A DNA stretch of 24,277 bases from an uncultured Ignavibacteria bacterium (GTDB lineage Bacteria > Bacteroidota > Ignavibacteria > Ignavibacteriales > Melioribacteraceae). The notes under the pieces are model-generated. The model had not been told where the DNA came from and searched no databases. It saw only the letters and a list, made by a program, of their open reading frames with translations. Location: the NCBI GenBank assembly GCA_937930275.1, contig CALGLM010000087.1, forward strand, positions 1 through 24,277, written 5' to 3'. Positions 16,544-24,277 of this stretch are shown here, piece after piece. Made by a program: the position numbers and the translations under genes. Each line of letters opens with the position of its first letter. Position 1 is the stretch's first letter.

Positions 16544-19010
16544 CTTTAAAGCACGAGCCTTTTCCTTTTTCACTTTCAACTTCAATTGACGCACCGTTTA
16601 ATTCACAATACTTTTTAACCAACGCAAGTCCTAATCCGTTCCCTTCATATTTTCTTGTATAACCTTGTTCTTCTTGGGTAAACGGAGTAAATAAATTTTT
16701 CATGTATTGCTCGCTTATTCCAATACCGGTATCTTTAATTTCACATGTTAATCTATTTTCTGAATCCGTATAAATATTTATATCAACCGAGCCCGTAATT
16801 GTATATTTTATTGCATTATCTATTAAATTATTAAATATTTGATTGACGGTATATTCATCAATTACAAGGTATGTTTTAGAAGTATTTTTGTTTAAGTTTA
16901 AATCAATATTTTTTTCTAATGCAAAACTACGTAACTCCTCATAGTTTTTATAAATAATGTCTTCAAATACGTCAATCATTTTAAATTGCGAATCGTATGT
17001 TCCGGTCTGTATTTCGGACATGTTCAATATTAAATCTATAGTACGTATAATTCTTCTTCCGGCTCGCTTAATTATAGAAAATGCAGTTTTTAAGTCATCT
17101 TCAACCGAGTCTTCCAGCTCGTTTTGAATTAAGCTCGAAAAACTTAAGATTGCATTAATAGGAGTGCGAATTTCATGCGACATTTGAGCTAAAAATTCAG
17201 ATTTTAATTTTTCGGATTCTTCGGCTTTTTCTTTTGCTTTTAATAGTTCTCGTTCGGCTATTTTTCTATCGGTAGCATCTCTTATACTTCCTTCTATTCC
17301 AATTTTCCGTCCTTCAAAGTCTGTTATATAATGACTATTTACGGACATGTAAATTAATCTACCGTTTTTGCTTATCAATTCAACTTCAAAATCCGTAATT
17401 TCGCCAAGTTTATTTAAGTATGAAATAAGAATATCTCTATCATCCGGATTTTTATATAAATTTTTAATATGAGTACCGATTAGCTCTTCTCTACTATATC
17501 CGGAGTATCTTTCAATTGACGGACTAATTTCAAGTATTACACCGTTAAGGTCAGCCTGATAAAATACGTCTTGTACATTTTCAAATATTTTGCGGTACTT
17601 TTCTTCGCTTTCGCGTAAAGCTTTTTCGGAAAGTTTTCTTTTAGTTATATCTCTTCCTATTACAACCAACCCTTTTCTGCTTCCGTCAGCATTAAATAAA
17701 GGAACTTTTATAATATCAAAAACCAATGATGTGCCGTCCGGTTTAGGAATAGTTTCTTCGCCGTGCGTTATTCCTTTATTTAACCATGCAATTTCATCAG
17801 AATCTTCACAAGCTAAAAAAGCATCATGGTAAAAATGACTATATTGTGCTAATTCGGAGTCTTTTTTCCCTTTATAATCAACATTTGAAAGTTCAAACAA
17901 ATCCAGGTCAAATTTATTTGCCTCCAGCCATTTTCCTTCTCCGTCCTTAAAGCAAACGATATCGGGCATACTGTTAATTAAAGTATACATAATTTCATCA
18001 TGCTGTTTTAGTGTATCTTCTGCTTTCTTTTTTTCGGCAATTTCTGTTACAAGTGCTTCCTTTTGCTTAAAGAAATCATAAATTAGTAATGCAAGTCTTC
18101 CAAATTCATCTTTTTGAGATGAGATATTGGTTAATAAATTAATATTACCTGAATTCAAACTTTTAGAAATAACTTTTAATGGTTTTAGAATTGTCGTATA
18201 TAAAAAGGCAATTATTAAAACTGTAAATAAAACCGAAAAAATAATTACGAAAATCAATTGATCCGAAAATGTTTCTTCCGTCTGCCGTAATCCGATAGGT
18301 CTGGTTTTAGATATTACTTGAGCAATAGGGACGTTATCGTAGTTCTTTAAAGTTTTGTAACACAAAATTCCTTCGGTACTATCAAGGTTTTCTTTTACTG
18401 TCGAATCGGAAACAACAAGCTGTACTTCCGACTGGGTTAATAAACTAAGTTCCGATAATAAACTACTGTTCCATAATCTTCCGGCAATAAAATAACCTTT
18501 TGGTGTTGTAATTCTTTGGTAATCGGTTCCGTTTTGTATGGGGGCAGTCCTAAATTCAATAATTCCTACACTTGTTTTAATAAAAAAGTGATGAAAATAA
18601 GTATCTTTAAATATTTCCTTTAAATTTTCTTTATTAAAAATATGATTTTCAAAATCTGTATCAAAGTTGGATGTTTTGTATAATAAACTAAAATCGGGCT
18701 TAAAGATATACACTAAATTAGCGTTAAAAACAGAGAGAGTATTATCGATGTTTTCGGTAGCCCATTTTTGATTAGGATTTTTTACAAAATTAACCATTTC
18801 ATCCCAATATGTATAATCATAAGCGTAATTATACAGACTTTTACTTAGAACTTCAGACGCTTTTTCCAATAAAACGGTCTTTTCGTTCTTTAGCTCTTTA
18901 AGTCTAAATAAAATTTTATCTTTTTCGGTTTTTCCAAAATACATTACCGCAATGGTAAAGACCGATACAATTGAAATAATTAATAATGTAATTTTTTGTC
19001 GTATTTTCAT
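16515..19010 (-). CDS. CHASE4-HAMP-PAS-PAS sensor histidine kinase
   Basis: This 831-residue membrane kinase has TM helices at 7-25 and 252-274. Between them is a CHASE4-like periplasmic domain with the typical YDYTYWDEMVNFVKNPN ... W segment (64-83) and a conserved FIAGRLW near 174-180. HAMP follows at about 275-325. Two PAS domains lie at about 338-457 (with PAC-like VVIGRDITKRK) and 470-582. HisKA has the phospho-acceptor His612 in FLAQMSHEIRTPINA. The HATPase domain has an N-box (NQIFNNLIDNAIKYT), DTGIGI and GNGLGLALVKKY. All catalytic boxes are intact. There is no receiver or output domain, and no response regulator adjacent. It starts 2 nt after the PhnD-type kinase stop, and its 3' end overlaps the Sel1-repeat gene. 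The ligand is unknown. Confidence 0.93.
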   Translation of the reverse strand: MKIRQKITLLIISIVSVFTIAVMYFGKTEKDKILFRLKELKNEKTVLLEKASEVLSKSLYNYAYDYTYWDEMVNFVKNPNQKWATENIDNTLSVFNANLVYIFKPDFSLLYKTSNFDTDFENHIFNKENLKEIFKDTYFHHFFIKTSVGIIEFRTAPIQNGTDYQRITTPKGYFIAGRLWNSSLLSELSLLTQSEVQLVVSDSTVKENLDSTEGILCYKTLKNYDNVPIAQVISKTRPIGLRQTEETFSDQLIFVIIFSVLFTVLIIAFLYTTILKPLKVISKSLNSGNINLLTNISSQKDEFGRLALLIYDFFKQKEALVTEIAEKKKAEDTLKQHDEIMYTLINSMPDIVCFKDGEGKWLEANKFDLDLFELSNVDYKGKKDSELAQYSHFYHDAFLACEDSDEIAWLNKGITHGEETIPKPDGTSLVFDIIKVPLFNADGSRKGLVVIGRDITKRKLSEKALRESEEKYRKIFENVQDVFYQADLNGVILEISPSIERYSGYSREELIGTHIKNLYKNPDDRDILISYLNKLGEITDFEVELISKNGRLIYMSVNSHYITDFEGRKIGIEGSIRDATDRKIAERELLKAKEKAEESEKLKSEFLAQMSHEIRTPINAILSFSSLIQNELEDSVEDDLKTAFSIIKRAGRRIIRTIDLILNMSEIQTGTYDSQFKMIDVFEDIIYKNYEELRSFALEKNIDLNLNKNTSKTYLVIDEYTVNQIFNNLIDNAIKYTITGSVDINIYTDSENRLTCEIKDTGIGISEQYMKNLFTPFTQEEQGYTRKYEGNGLGLALVKKYCELNGASIEVESEKGKGSCFKVVFNRKNNI

Positions 19011-19012
19011 AG

Positions 19013-22000
19013 CTAAATACCATTATTTTGCGTTTTTGGTAAAACAAAATAAAACCTACTCCCCAAATTTTTTCTGCTTTCTACTCCTATTTTGCCGTTG
19101 TTCTTTTCAATCATTTCTTTGCATAAAATAAGTCCTAAACCCGTGCCTGTTTCGTTATTTGTTCCGTATGTAGAAATTTGACAGTCTATTTTAAACAATT
19201 TATCAATATTTGTTTGTTCTATTCCTACACCGTTATCTTCTACAGATATTTCAATAAATTCATCTAATGATTTTGAATAAATTTTAATCAGTCCTTTATT
19301 ATAAGTAAATTTTATGGCATTTGCAATTAAATTAGTAATAACCGTTCTAATCATTAAAAAATCTGCAAATACTTTATGACTTTTTTCAATATTTAATTCA
19401 ATTTCTATTTGTTTATTTTTGATATTATTTTGAAGTAAATAAAGAACATCTTTTACAATTTCTTCAATAATAATAGTATCGGGGTTGCATTGTATTCTGC
19501 CTGTTTGAAGTCTGCTCCAATCTAATAAATTCTTTAATAAATTATACTGATTATTTAACGACCTATGAAGGCTTTTAATTAAATCTTTGGCTTCTTGTCT
19601 ATCTAAAACATCAAATTCTGTACTTAATATTTCAGAGATGCCCAAAGAACCTTGGAAAGGGCTTTTTAATTCGTGTGCAATTATAGAAAAGAATTTATCT
19701 TTACTTTTATTAGCTTCTTCAAGCTGTTCCGAATATTTTTTAATCTCTTCTTCGGCTTGTTTTCTTTTAGTAATATCGTGAAAAATACTTAATAATAATT
19801 TCGGTTCGTTTTCAAGATAAATATAAGAATTTGTAAGCTCAAACCATACTTTTTCATTATTCCATAAAGTCAATTCTCGTTCAAAGTTAGATTCAACCGA
19901 ATTATTCAAAAATCGTTCTTTCCCCTTTTTAAGTATTGCCGGCGAATTATCTTCCTGATAAATTACGGAAAATGGTTTACCTAACAATTCGTTTACAGAT
20001 TTTTTAACCAAATTACAAAAAGCTTTGTTAACTAAAACAATAAAACCTTCGGAATCGGTTAAACGCATGCCGTCAAACGAGTTTTCCCAAACTTGTTTAA
20101 ATTGCAAATCGGTTTCCTTTAAAAATAAGGCTGTCTTTTTTAATTCGGTAATATCTTCAATTACTTGCGAATAACAAATTATTTCATTTTCCACATTTTT
20201 TATAATTGCACCGGTTACTTTTCCCCAAACTATTTTTTTTGATTTGGTAAAGAATTTGAATTCCGGAGAAATTTCATTTGCCAACCCTTTCAGAAAATCA
20301 ATAATATAATCTTTTCTATTAAACGATTCTTCGGGTGCAAACAAACCGAAATATGATTTCCCTATAATTTCATCAGAAGTATAACCTAAAAACTTAAACA
20401 TAGATTTATTAACCATTTTTATGGTAAAATCTAAATCTAAAATTAACACTCCTACCGGTGCTTGGTCAAATACAAGTCTAAATCTTTCTTCGCTTTGTTT
20501 CAAATCGTTTTCTGCTTTCTTTTTAGCAGTAATATTTCTTGAAACGCCTGCAAAATACCGCATATTGTTTTGGGTATCTTCTCTGTATGTTAAAGTAGTT
20601 TCAAACCATTGTTTACTACCGTCTTTGTTAATATGCTCAAATTCAATTCGTTTACCGATAACAGAACTTGGGTTTTCTACTGCCTGTTCTGCTAATTCTA
20701 CAATTAAACTAAGCGACTCGGGGGCAATTATTTCGTTTAGTTTTTTATTTAAATATTCTTCGGTTGTATATCCTGTAACCAAATCTACATTTGGCGAGAC
20801 ATATAAAATACGTAGGTCAAAATCCAAGTTCCAAATTAAATCTGTCCAACCATCGGTTATAAGCTCATAATTTTTTTCGATTTGACGAAGTCTGTCTTTG
20901 TTCTTTTTTTCTTCGGTAATATCTTCAAAAATTCTTATACATCCCCCGTCAGGCAGGGAATAAGGAGAAATTTTTATATAGTATTTTCCAAAATATGTGG
21001 AAATGGTTCTATCTTGTAATATATGGTTTATTCTAATTACTTTTTCTCGTAATTCTTTATTAATATCCAATATATCAAACCAGTTATTAAGGCAGATATT
21101 AAAATCTAAACCAATGAAATTTGTTTTTTTATCTATTTTTAAAATATTTAGTAATGTTTCGTTTATAAATGAAATTATATTAACTTTATCTAAAATTAAA
21201 ATTCCAAATGGTAATGAATTAAACAAATAATGATATCGTTTTATATCTCGTGATAACGAATTAATCAACAATTCTTTTTTTTCAAATTCAATAGCGTTTT
21301 TACCTTTTAAGTTAATATATCTTCGTTGATAGAATATAAATAGTATTATGATGGCAAAGGACAAAGGGAGTAAAATAAAAAGTATTGTTTTTAGACTTAT
21401 AAATTCGTCATTATTTTTACTGATTTTTTTCCCCGAATGGGTAGAGTACGAAATCATATTAAGCGAAACTAAAACATCAACAACCGAATGGTAATCAGCA
21501 GCACTTAAAAACTCGGAATAATCGCCTTTTATTGCCGGAAAGTCCGATTCTTTAATTTGCAATAATGATTCTAAAATATCTTTTGCAGCAGTTTCGTTTG
21601 TATGGCTCGATTTACAAATAAGCCATTCAGGGTAAAGAGAAGTACTTAATAATAAATTAAAATTATTTTTTGCTTGGTAATCTAAATTTTGGTTAATTAT
21701 TCTATAATCTTTCATATTTATCTTCCCGGCTTTTTGGTATTCTTCCAAAATTCCGGTACGCACAACCCCCGCTTCCACATCTTCTCTATTAATTGCGGCC
21801 ATTACAGAATCGTGATTATTGCTAAAAATAATTGATCTGCATTCTTTAAAGGGGTCAAACTTTTTTTTATTCATTTCGTACAGCACCATTAACCAACCGC
21901 CAAAAGAATAAGGAGAAGTTACAATAAGTCTTTTCCCTTTTAAATCATTAAAGTTGTTAATGTTAAACTTATGTTTCGCAAATAATACGCTACCGAATAA

Positions 22001-22342
22001 ATAATGTTTATATATTCCCCTATGGTAAACAATTGTGACAAGTTGAGTTAAACCGTACTTCTCTCTAAATTGAATATAATAAGCCGGATTTATATAAATA
22101 AATTCTAATTTTTTGTCTTTTATGTATTCTTCTATATTGTTATATGTAACCGGTACAAATTTTAAATTGTATTGCGGAAGCTTTTGCTGTAAATAGTCAA
22201 CGGTAGGTTTCCATTGGTTTGTACAAAAATTAATTGATCGGTTAGATAAAAAACCAATTCGTAATGTGTTTGAGGAATCTTGTCCAAAAGTCGGAAAGGT
22301 ATTTAATGCAAGAAAAATCAGTATCGGCAGAAATTTTTTCAT
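19013..22342 (-). CDS. PhnD-type periplasmic sensor, four-PAS histidine kinase
   Basis: This 1109-residue protein starts with a signal peptide (1-20, then QDSSN). Residues about 25-290 resemble a PhnD/phosphonate-type periplasmic binding domain: LRIGFLSNRS, KPTVDYLQQKLPQY, EFIYINPAYY, FNDLKGKRLIVTSPYSFGGWL and DVEAGVVRTG. A TM helix lies at about 318-338. Four PAS domains follow at about 368-475, 490-606, 617-733 and 742-860, several ending in PAC-like text (GVSRNITAKKK, IFHDITKRK). HisKA has His890 in FFSIIAHELKSPFQG. HATPase boxes are NLIANAIKFT, VEDNGVGI and GTGLGLILCKEM. PhnD-like sensor domains occur in TtrS-type tetrathionate kinases, but the extra PAS domains and missing TtrR argue against calling it TtrS. 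There is no receiver domain. Its ATG overlaps the upstream ATPase stop (ATGA), so the two are translationally coupled. Confidence 0.92.
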   Translation of the reverse strand: MKKFLPILIFLALNTFPTFGQDSSNTLRIGFLSNRSINFCTNQWKPTVDYLQQKLPQYNLKFVPVTYNNIEEYIKDKKLEFIYINPAYYIQFREKYGLTQLVTIVYHRGIYKHYLFGSVLFAKHKFNINNFNDLKGKRLIVTSPYSFGGWLMVLYEMNKKKFDPFKECRSIIFSNNHDSVMAAINREDVEAGVVRTGILEEYQKAGKINMKDYRIINQNLDYQAKNNFNLLLSTSLYPEWLICKSSHTNETAAKDILESLLQIKESDFPAIKGDYSEFLSAADYHSVVDVLVSLNMISYSTHSGKKISKNNDEFISLKTILFILLPLSFAIIILFIFYQRRYINLKGKNAIEFEKKELLINSLSRDIKRYHYLFNSLPFGILILDKVNIISFINETLLNILKIDKKTNFIGLDFNICLNNWFDILDINKELREKVIRINHILQDRTISTYFGKYYIKISPYSLPDGGCIRIFEDITEEKKNKDRLRQIEKNYELITDGWTDLIWNLDFDLRILYVSPNVDLVTGYTTEEYLNKKLNEIIAPESLSLIVELAEQAVENPSSVIGKRIEFEHINKDGSKQWFETTLTYREDTQNNMRYFAGVSRNITAKKKAENDLKQSEERFRLVFDQAPVGVLILDLDFTIKMVNKSMFKFLGYTSDEIIGKSYFGLFAPEESFNRKDYIIDFLKGLANEISPEFKFFTKSKKIVWGKVTGAIIKNVENEIICYSQVIEDITELKKTALFLKETDLQFKQVWENSFDGMRLTDSEGFIVLVNKAFCNLVKKSVNELLGKPFSVIYQEDNSPAILKKGKERFLNNSVESNFERELTLWNNEKVWFELTNSYIYLENEPKLLLSIFHDITKRKQAEEEIKKYSEQLEEANKSKDKFFSIIAHELKSPFQGSLGISEILSTEFDVLDRQEAKDLIKSLHRSLNNQYNLLKNLLDWSRLQTGRIQCNPDTIIIEEIVKDVLYLLQNNIKNKQIEIELNIEKSHKVFADFLMIRTVITNLIANAIKFTYNKGLIKIYSKSLDEFIEISVEDNGVGIEQTNIDKLFKIDCQISTYGTNNETGTGLGLILCKEMIEKNNGKIGVESRKNLGSRFYFVLPKTQNNGI

Positions 22343-22770
22343 GGCGTGTTATTGTTCTTTAAAATCTTTGTTATAGTATAAGTGTTTTTTCCGTTTTCAG
22401 AAATGTATTCGGTCAAATCCATAACTTTTTCAATTATATATAAGCCAAATCCGCTTTCCGGCAAATTTTCGATATCATGGGGATTAAAATTAAGAGTTGC
22501 AGCTTTAATTTCGGTTCTTTCTTTACCGTAATCCGAAACAGAAATAGAAACTTTATTGTTATTTGCGGAAACAAAAATTTCAATATTATTTTCGCAATTA
22601 TTTAGATAGGCATGTTTAATTATATTGTTTAGTGCTTCGCGAGTTGCTATTTCGCAAGCCGCTATGTCGGCAGTATCAATATTCATGTCACTTAATTTTT
22701 TGCTTATATTTTGACATATATAGTTAGTTTCTTTGTAATCAGCTTTTATGTTAAAATAACTTTCCGACAT
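22339..22770 (-). CDS. RsbW/SpoIIAB-like ATP-binding protein (HATPase_c_2)
   Basis: This 143-residue cytoplasmic protein is a lone GHKL ATPase domain. The N-box is CEIATREALNNIIKHAY (Glu45, Asn49), the G1 box is SDYG (79-82) and the G2 box is ESGFGLYIIEKVMD (105-118). The size and the spacing 'EALNNIIKHAY ... VSDYG ... GFGLYII' match anti-sigma or anti-anti-sigma switch kinases (RsbW/RsbT/SpoIIAB) rather than two-component kinases. It has no dimerisation His. In the family the protein phosphorylates a STAS antagonist or binds a sigma factor; neither a STAS protein nor a sigma gene is in the window. It heads the five-gene operon and overlaps the PhnD kinase by 4 nt (ATGA). Pairing with two histidine kinases is unusual and may mean it modulates them or their downstream phosphatase. 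Confidence 0.85.
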   Translation of the reverse strand: MSESYFNIKADYKETNYICQNISKKLSDMNIDTADIAACEIATREALNNIIKHAYLNNCENNIEIFVSANNNKVSISVSDYGKERTEIKAATLNFNPHDIENLPESGFGLYIIEKVMDLTEYISENGKNTYTITKILKNNNTP

Positions 22771-22855
22771 TTTATTTTTATTTTTCTTTAGTTAATAAAT
22801 ATACTAAATATATTTATAATCTAAAATCTATTTGTGGCAATTTTTATGTTTTTTT

Positions 22856-22878
22856 ACTTACAATAAAATTTTGTAAGT
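22856..22878. repeat. 8-bp inverted repeat in divergent promoter region
   Basis: ACTTACAA (22856-22863) and TTGTAAGT (22871-22878) are perfect reverse complements with a 7-nt spacer. The site lies 28-50 nt upstream of the methyltransferase ATG (22907) and 86-108 nt upstream of the ATPase ATG (22770), in the 136-nt gap between divergent genes. It could be an operator for either direction or a 5' leader hairpin. There is no T-tract after it that would make it a terminator. Confidence 0.5.
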
Positions 22879-22906
22879 TAGTAATATCAATAAAAATAAG
22901 TATGTT

Positions 22907-23785
22907 ATGAGTAAATTAGAAAGCGTTGTATGTAATTATTGCGGAAACGATAATTACCGCATTGTATATATAAAAGAGGGGTTTAATATTGTTAAATGTA
23001 ATAATTGTAATTTAGTGTATGTAAACCCTCGCTTAAAAGATGAGGACATAAGTAATTTATATGACGAAGATTATTTTAAAGGGGGCGGTTTTGATAAAAA
23101 TGTTGAGTATGTAAAAGAATTTGTACAAAAATGTGATATTTCCGATTTGTCGGATTGGGACATATCAACATTAAAAGAAATGGCAGGTTGTAAAGAACAA
23201 GGGAATATACTTGATATTGGAAGCGGGATGGGTTTATTTTTGTACAAAGCAAAAATAAAGGGATTAAATACAAAGGGGTTGGAAATTTCGCCTGCCGCAG
23301 CAAAATTTTCGGAATTACAAAAATTAGACGTGGAAAACAACTCTATTTATGGGGCTAAACTTTCTTCTGCTTATTTTGATATTATTAGTATGAAAGAAGT
23401 AATAGAGCACCTTCCAAACCCAAAAGAGGCATTATCTATTATTTATAAAAGTTTAAAACCCAAAGGTGTTTTATTTATAACAACGGGCAATTATAACTGT
23501 CCCGAAAGAAAAATAAAAGGAGCTGATTGGTTTTATTTTATGCCCAAAGGTCATATATATATTTTTGATCCTAAAACGATTAAAAAATATTTAATAGACG
23601 CAGGATTTTCAAAAGTTGTAGTTACCAACCAAGGCGATTTACTAATGAATTTTCTGCTTAAAATAGGTGTAATTGATACACAACGATTTATTCCGAAAGG
23701 AATAATAAAAAGAAGTATATTTTATTTAACAAGATTTATTAATCATTTTATTAGTAGCGGAATGAGAATATACGCTATTAAATAG
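22907..23785 (+). CDS. Zinc-ribbon class I SAM-dependent methyltransferase
   Basis: This 292-residue cytoplasmic protein has four cysteines near the N-terminus (Cys9, 12, 31, 34, in CNYCG and CNNCNLVYVNPR) that form a rubredoxin-like zinc ribbon. It is followed by the usual LYDEDYF. The Rossmann methyltransferase core has motif I ILDIGSGMGLF (101-111), an acidic residue at the end of strand 2 (Glu126 in GLEISPAA), and FDIISMKEVIEHLPNP (157-172). The layout matches Methyltransf_23 proteins that act on sugars, quinone precursors or lipid/glycan intermediates. No substrate can be assigned. It is transcribed divergently from the signalling operon. Its TAG stop (23783-23785) overlaps the ribosome binding site of the next gene. 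Confidence 0.87.
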   Translation: MSKLESVVCNYCGNDNYRIVYIKEGFNIVKCNNCNLVYVNPRLKDEDISNLYDEDYFKGGGFDKNVEYVKEFVQKCDISDLSDWDISTLKEMAGCKEQGNILDIGSGMGLFLYKAKIKGLNTKGLEISPAAAKFSELQKLDVENNSIYGAKLSSAYFDIISMKEVIEHLPNPKEALSIIYKSLKPKGVLFITTGNYNCPERKIKGADWFYFMPKGHIYIFDPKTIKKYLIDAGFSKVVVTNQGDLLMNFLLKIGVIDTQRFIPKGIIKRSIFYLTRFINHFISSGMRIYAIK

Positions 23786-23788
23786 GAG
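23784..23788 (+). promoter_or_regulatory. Shine-Dalgarno AGGAG for aldehyde dehydrogenase
   Basis: AGGAG lies 7 nt before ATG 23796 and overlaps the methyltransferase TAG stop. It selects 23796 over the in-frame ATG at 23802 and suggests coupled translation of the two genes. Confidence 0.7.
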
Positions 23789-23795
23789 TTTAAAA

Positions 23796-24277
23796 ATGAA
23801 AATGAAATCAATTAATCCGGCAACCCAAGAATCAATAGCCGAGTATGAAATTGACTCCGACAAAATTGTATCACAAGTTATCGAAAATGCTCAAAAAACT
23901 TGGCTAAAGTTTAAAGAGACTTCAATTAGCAAAAGAAGCGAATATTTATTGAAAGTAGCACAATTACTAAGAAACAACAAAGAGTGTTACGGAAAACTTA
24001 TTACATTAGAAATGGGTAAACCGATTAAACAATCGGTTGCGGAGGTAGAAAAATGCGCATGGGTTTGTGAGTATTATGCAAACAATGCCGAAAAGATATT
24101 AAAAAACGAGGTAATTGAAACCGAAGCAGCCGAAAGTTATGTTAGATTTGACCCTGTCGGAATAGTTTTGGCAGTAATGCCTTGGAATTTTCCGTTTTGG
24201 CAGGTTTTTAGGTTTGCTGCTCCGGCTTTAATGGCAGGGAATGTGTGCTTATTAAAACATGCTTCAAACGTACCCGG
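23796..24277 (+). CDS. Aldehyde dehydrogenase, succinate-semialdehyde type (Sad/YneI-like), 3' partial
   Basis: The first 160 residues are present; the gene runs off the window end. It begins MKMKSINPATQESI, which is the ALDH NPATGE opening. Then come a helical coenzyme-domain region (RSEYLLKVAQLLR ... LITLEMGKPIKQSVAEVEKC), PVGIVLAVMPWNFPFWQVFRFAAPALMAGN (about 120-149) and LLKHASNVPG. Asn131 in PWNFP is the oxyanion-hole residue, and Lys154 in LLKHA is in the NAD(P) site. Use of 'KHA' with 'FPFWQVFR' is typical of the Sad/YneI subgroup, which oxidises succinate semialdehyde to succinate. The catalytic Cys and Glu lie beyond the window, so activity cannot be confirmed. It has a strong AGGAG and follows the methyltransferase by 10 nt. 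Confidence 0.88.
   Translation, partial: MKMKSINPATQESIAEYEIDSDKIVSQVIENAQKTWLKFKETSISKRSEYLLKVAQLLRNNKECYGKLITLEMGKPIKQSVAEVEKCAWVCEYYANNAEKILKNEVIETEAAESYVRFDPVGIVLAVMPWNFPFWQVFRFAAPALMAGNVCLLKHASNVP

Noticed and set aside
19013..22342. Tetrathionate sensor kinase TtrS
   Set aside because: It shares the PhnD-like sensor idea, but has four PAS domains, no TtrR regulator and no ttrABC genes nearby.
22820..22840. Possible -7 promoter box near CTATTTGTGG for the methyltransferase
   Set aside because: It misses the TA at the start of TAnnTTTG and has no matching -33 element.

Overview
The window is AT-rich, gene-dense DNA from a bacterium of the FCB group, most likely Ignavibacteriota or a close relative of Bacteroidota/Chlorobiota. 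This rests on a PorV/PorQ-type outer-membrane barrel, a secreted protein with a classical type IX secretion (T9SS) sorting tail (NYPNPFNPST ... GVYFYTI), a Bacteroidota-like -7 element upstream of carA, a carbamoyltransferase/SxtJ/DUF5989 cassette and an HD-Pycsar effector protein. The phylum is inferred from protein families. No rRNA or other taxonomic marker is present. No tRNA, rRNA, insertion sequence or CRISPR array was seen.

Left part, plus strand (1-7058). A 5'-truncated PorV/PorQ-family protein is followed by a lipoprotein with a TIG domain and a beta-propeller, then a 780-residue T9SS cargo protein with a propeller, three starch-binding-like beta domains and a sorting tail. These look like one cell-surface/secretion unit, closed by a hairpin terminator at 4558-4586. 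Next comes a tight three-gene cassette: a NodU/CmcH/TobZ-type carbamoyltransferase, an SxtJ-family membrane protein and a 52-residue DUF5989 membrane peptide at 6900-7058.

Middle, minus strand (7061-13522). A SixA-like phosphohistidine phosphatase lies 15 nt downstream of a protein that fuses an HD phosphohydrolase domain to a Pycsar-effector transmembrane domain. A 433-nt gene-free stretch (8819-9251) separates these from carB and carA, the complete glutamine-dependent carbamoyl-phosphate synthase. Its large subunit resembles the animal CPS1/CAD type.

Right part, minus strand (13617-22770). Five closely packed genes read leftwards: an RsbW-like ATPase, a PhnD-domain/multi-PAS histidine kinase, a CHASE4/PAS histidine kinase, a secreted Sel1-repeat protein and a cytoplasmic M14 zinc carboxypeptidase. 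Junctions are 4-nt overlaps, 2-nt gaps or a longer overlap, so this is probably one signalling operon. It has two complete kinases but no response regulator or receiver domain.

Far right, plus strand. A divergent zinc-ribbon SAM methyltransferase (22907-23785) is followed by a succinate-semialdehyde-type aldehyde dehydrogenase that runs off the window end.

The parts most worth a second look are the HD-PycTM/SixA pair, the receiver-less kinase operon led by an RsbW-like ATPase, and the carbamoyltransferase-SxtJ-DUF5989 cassette.
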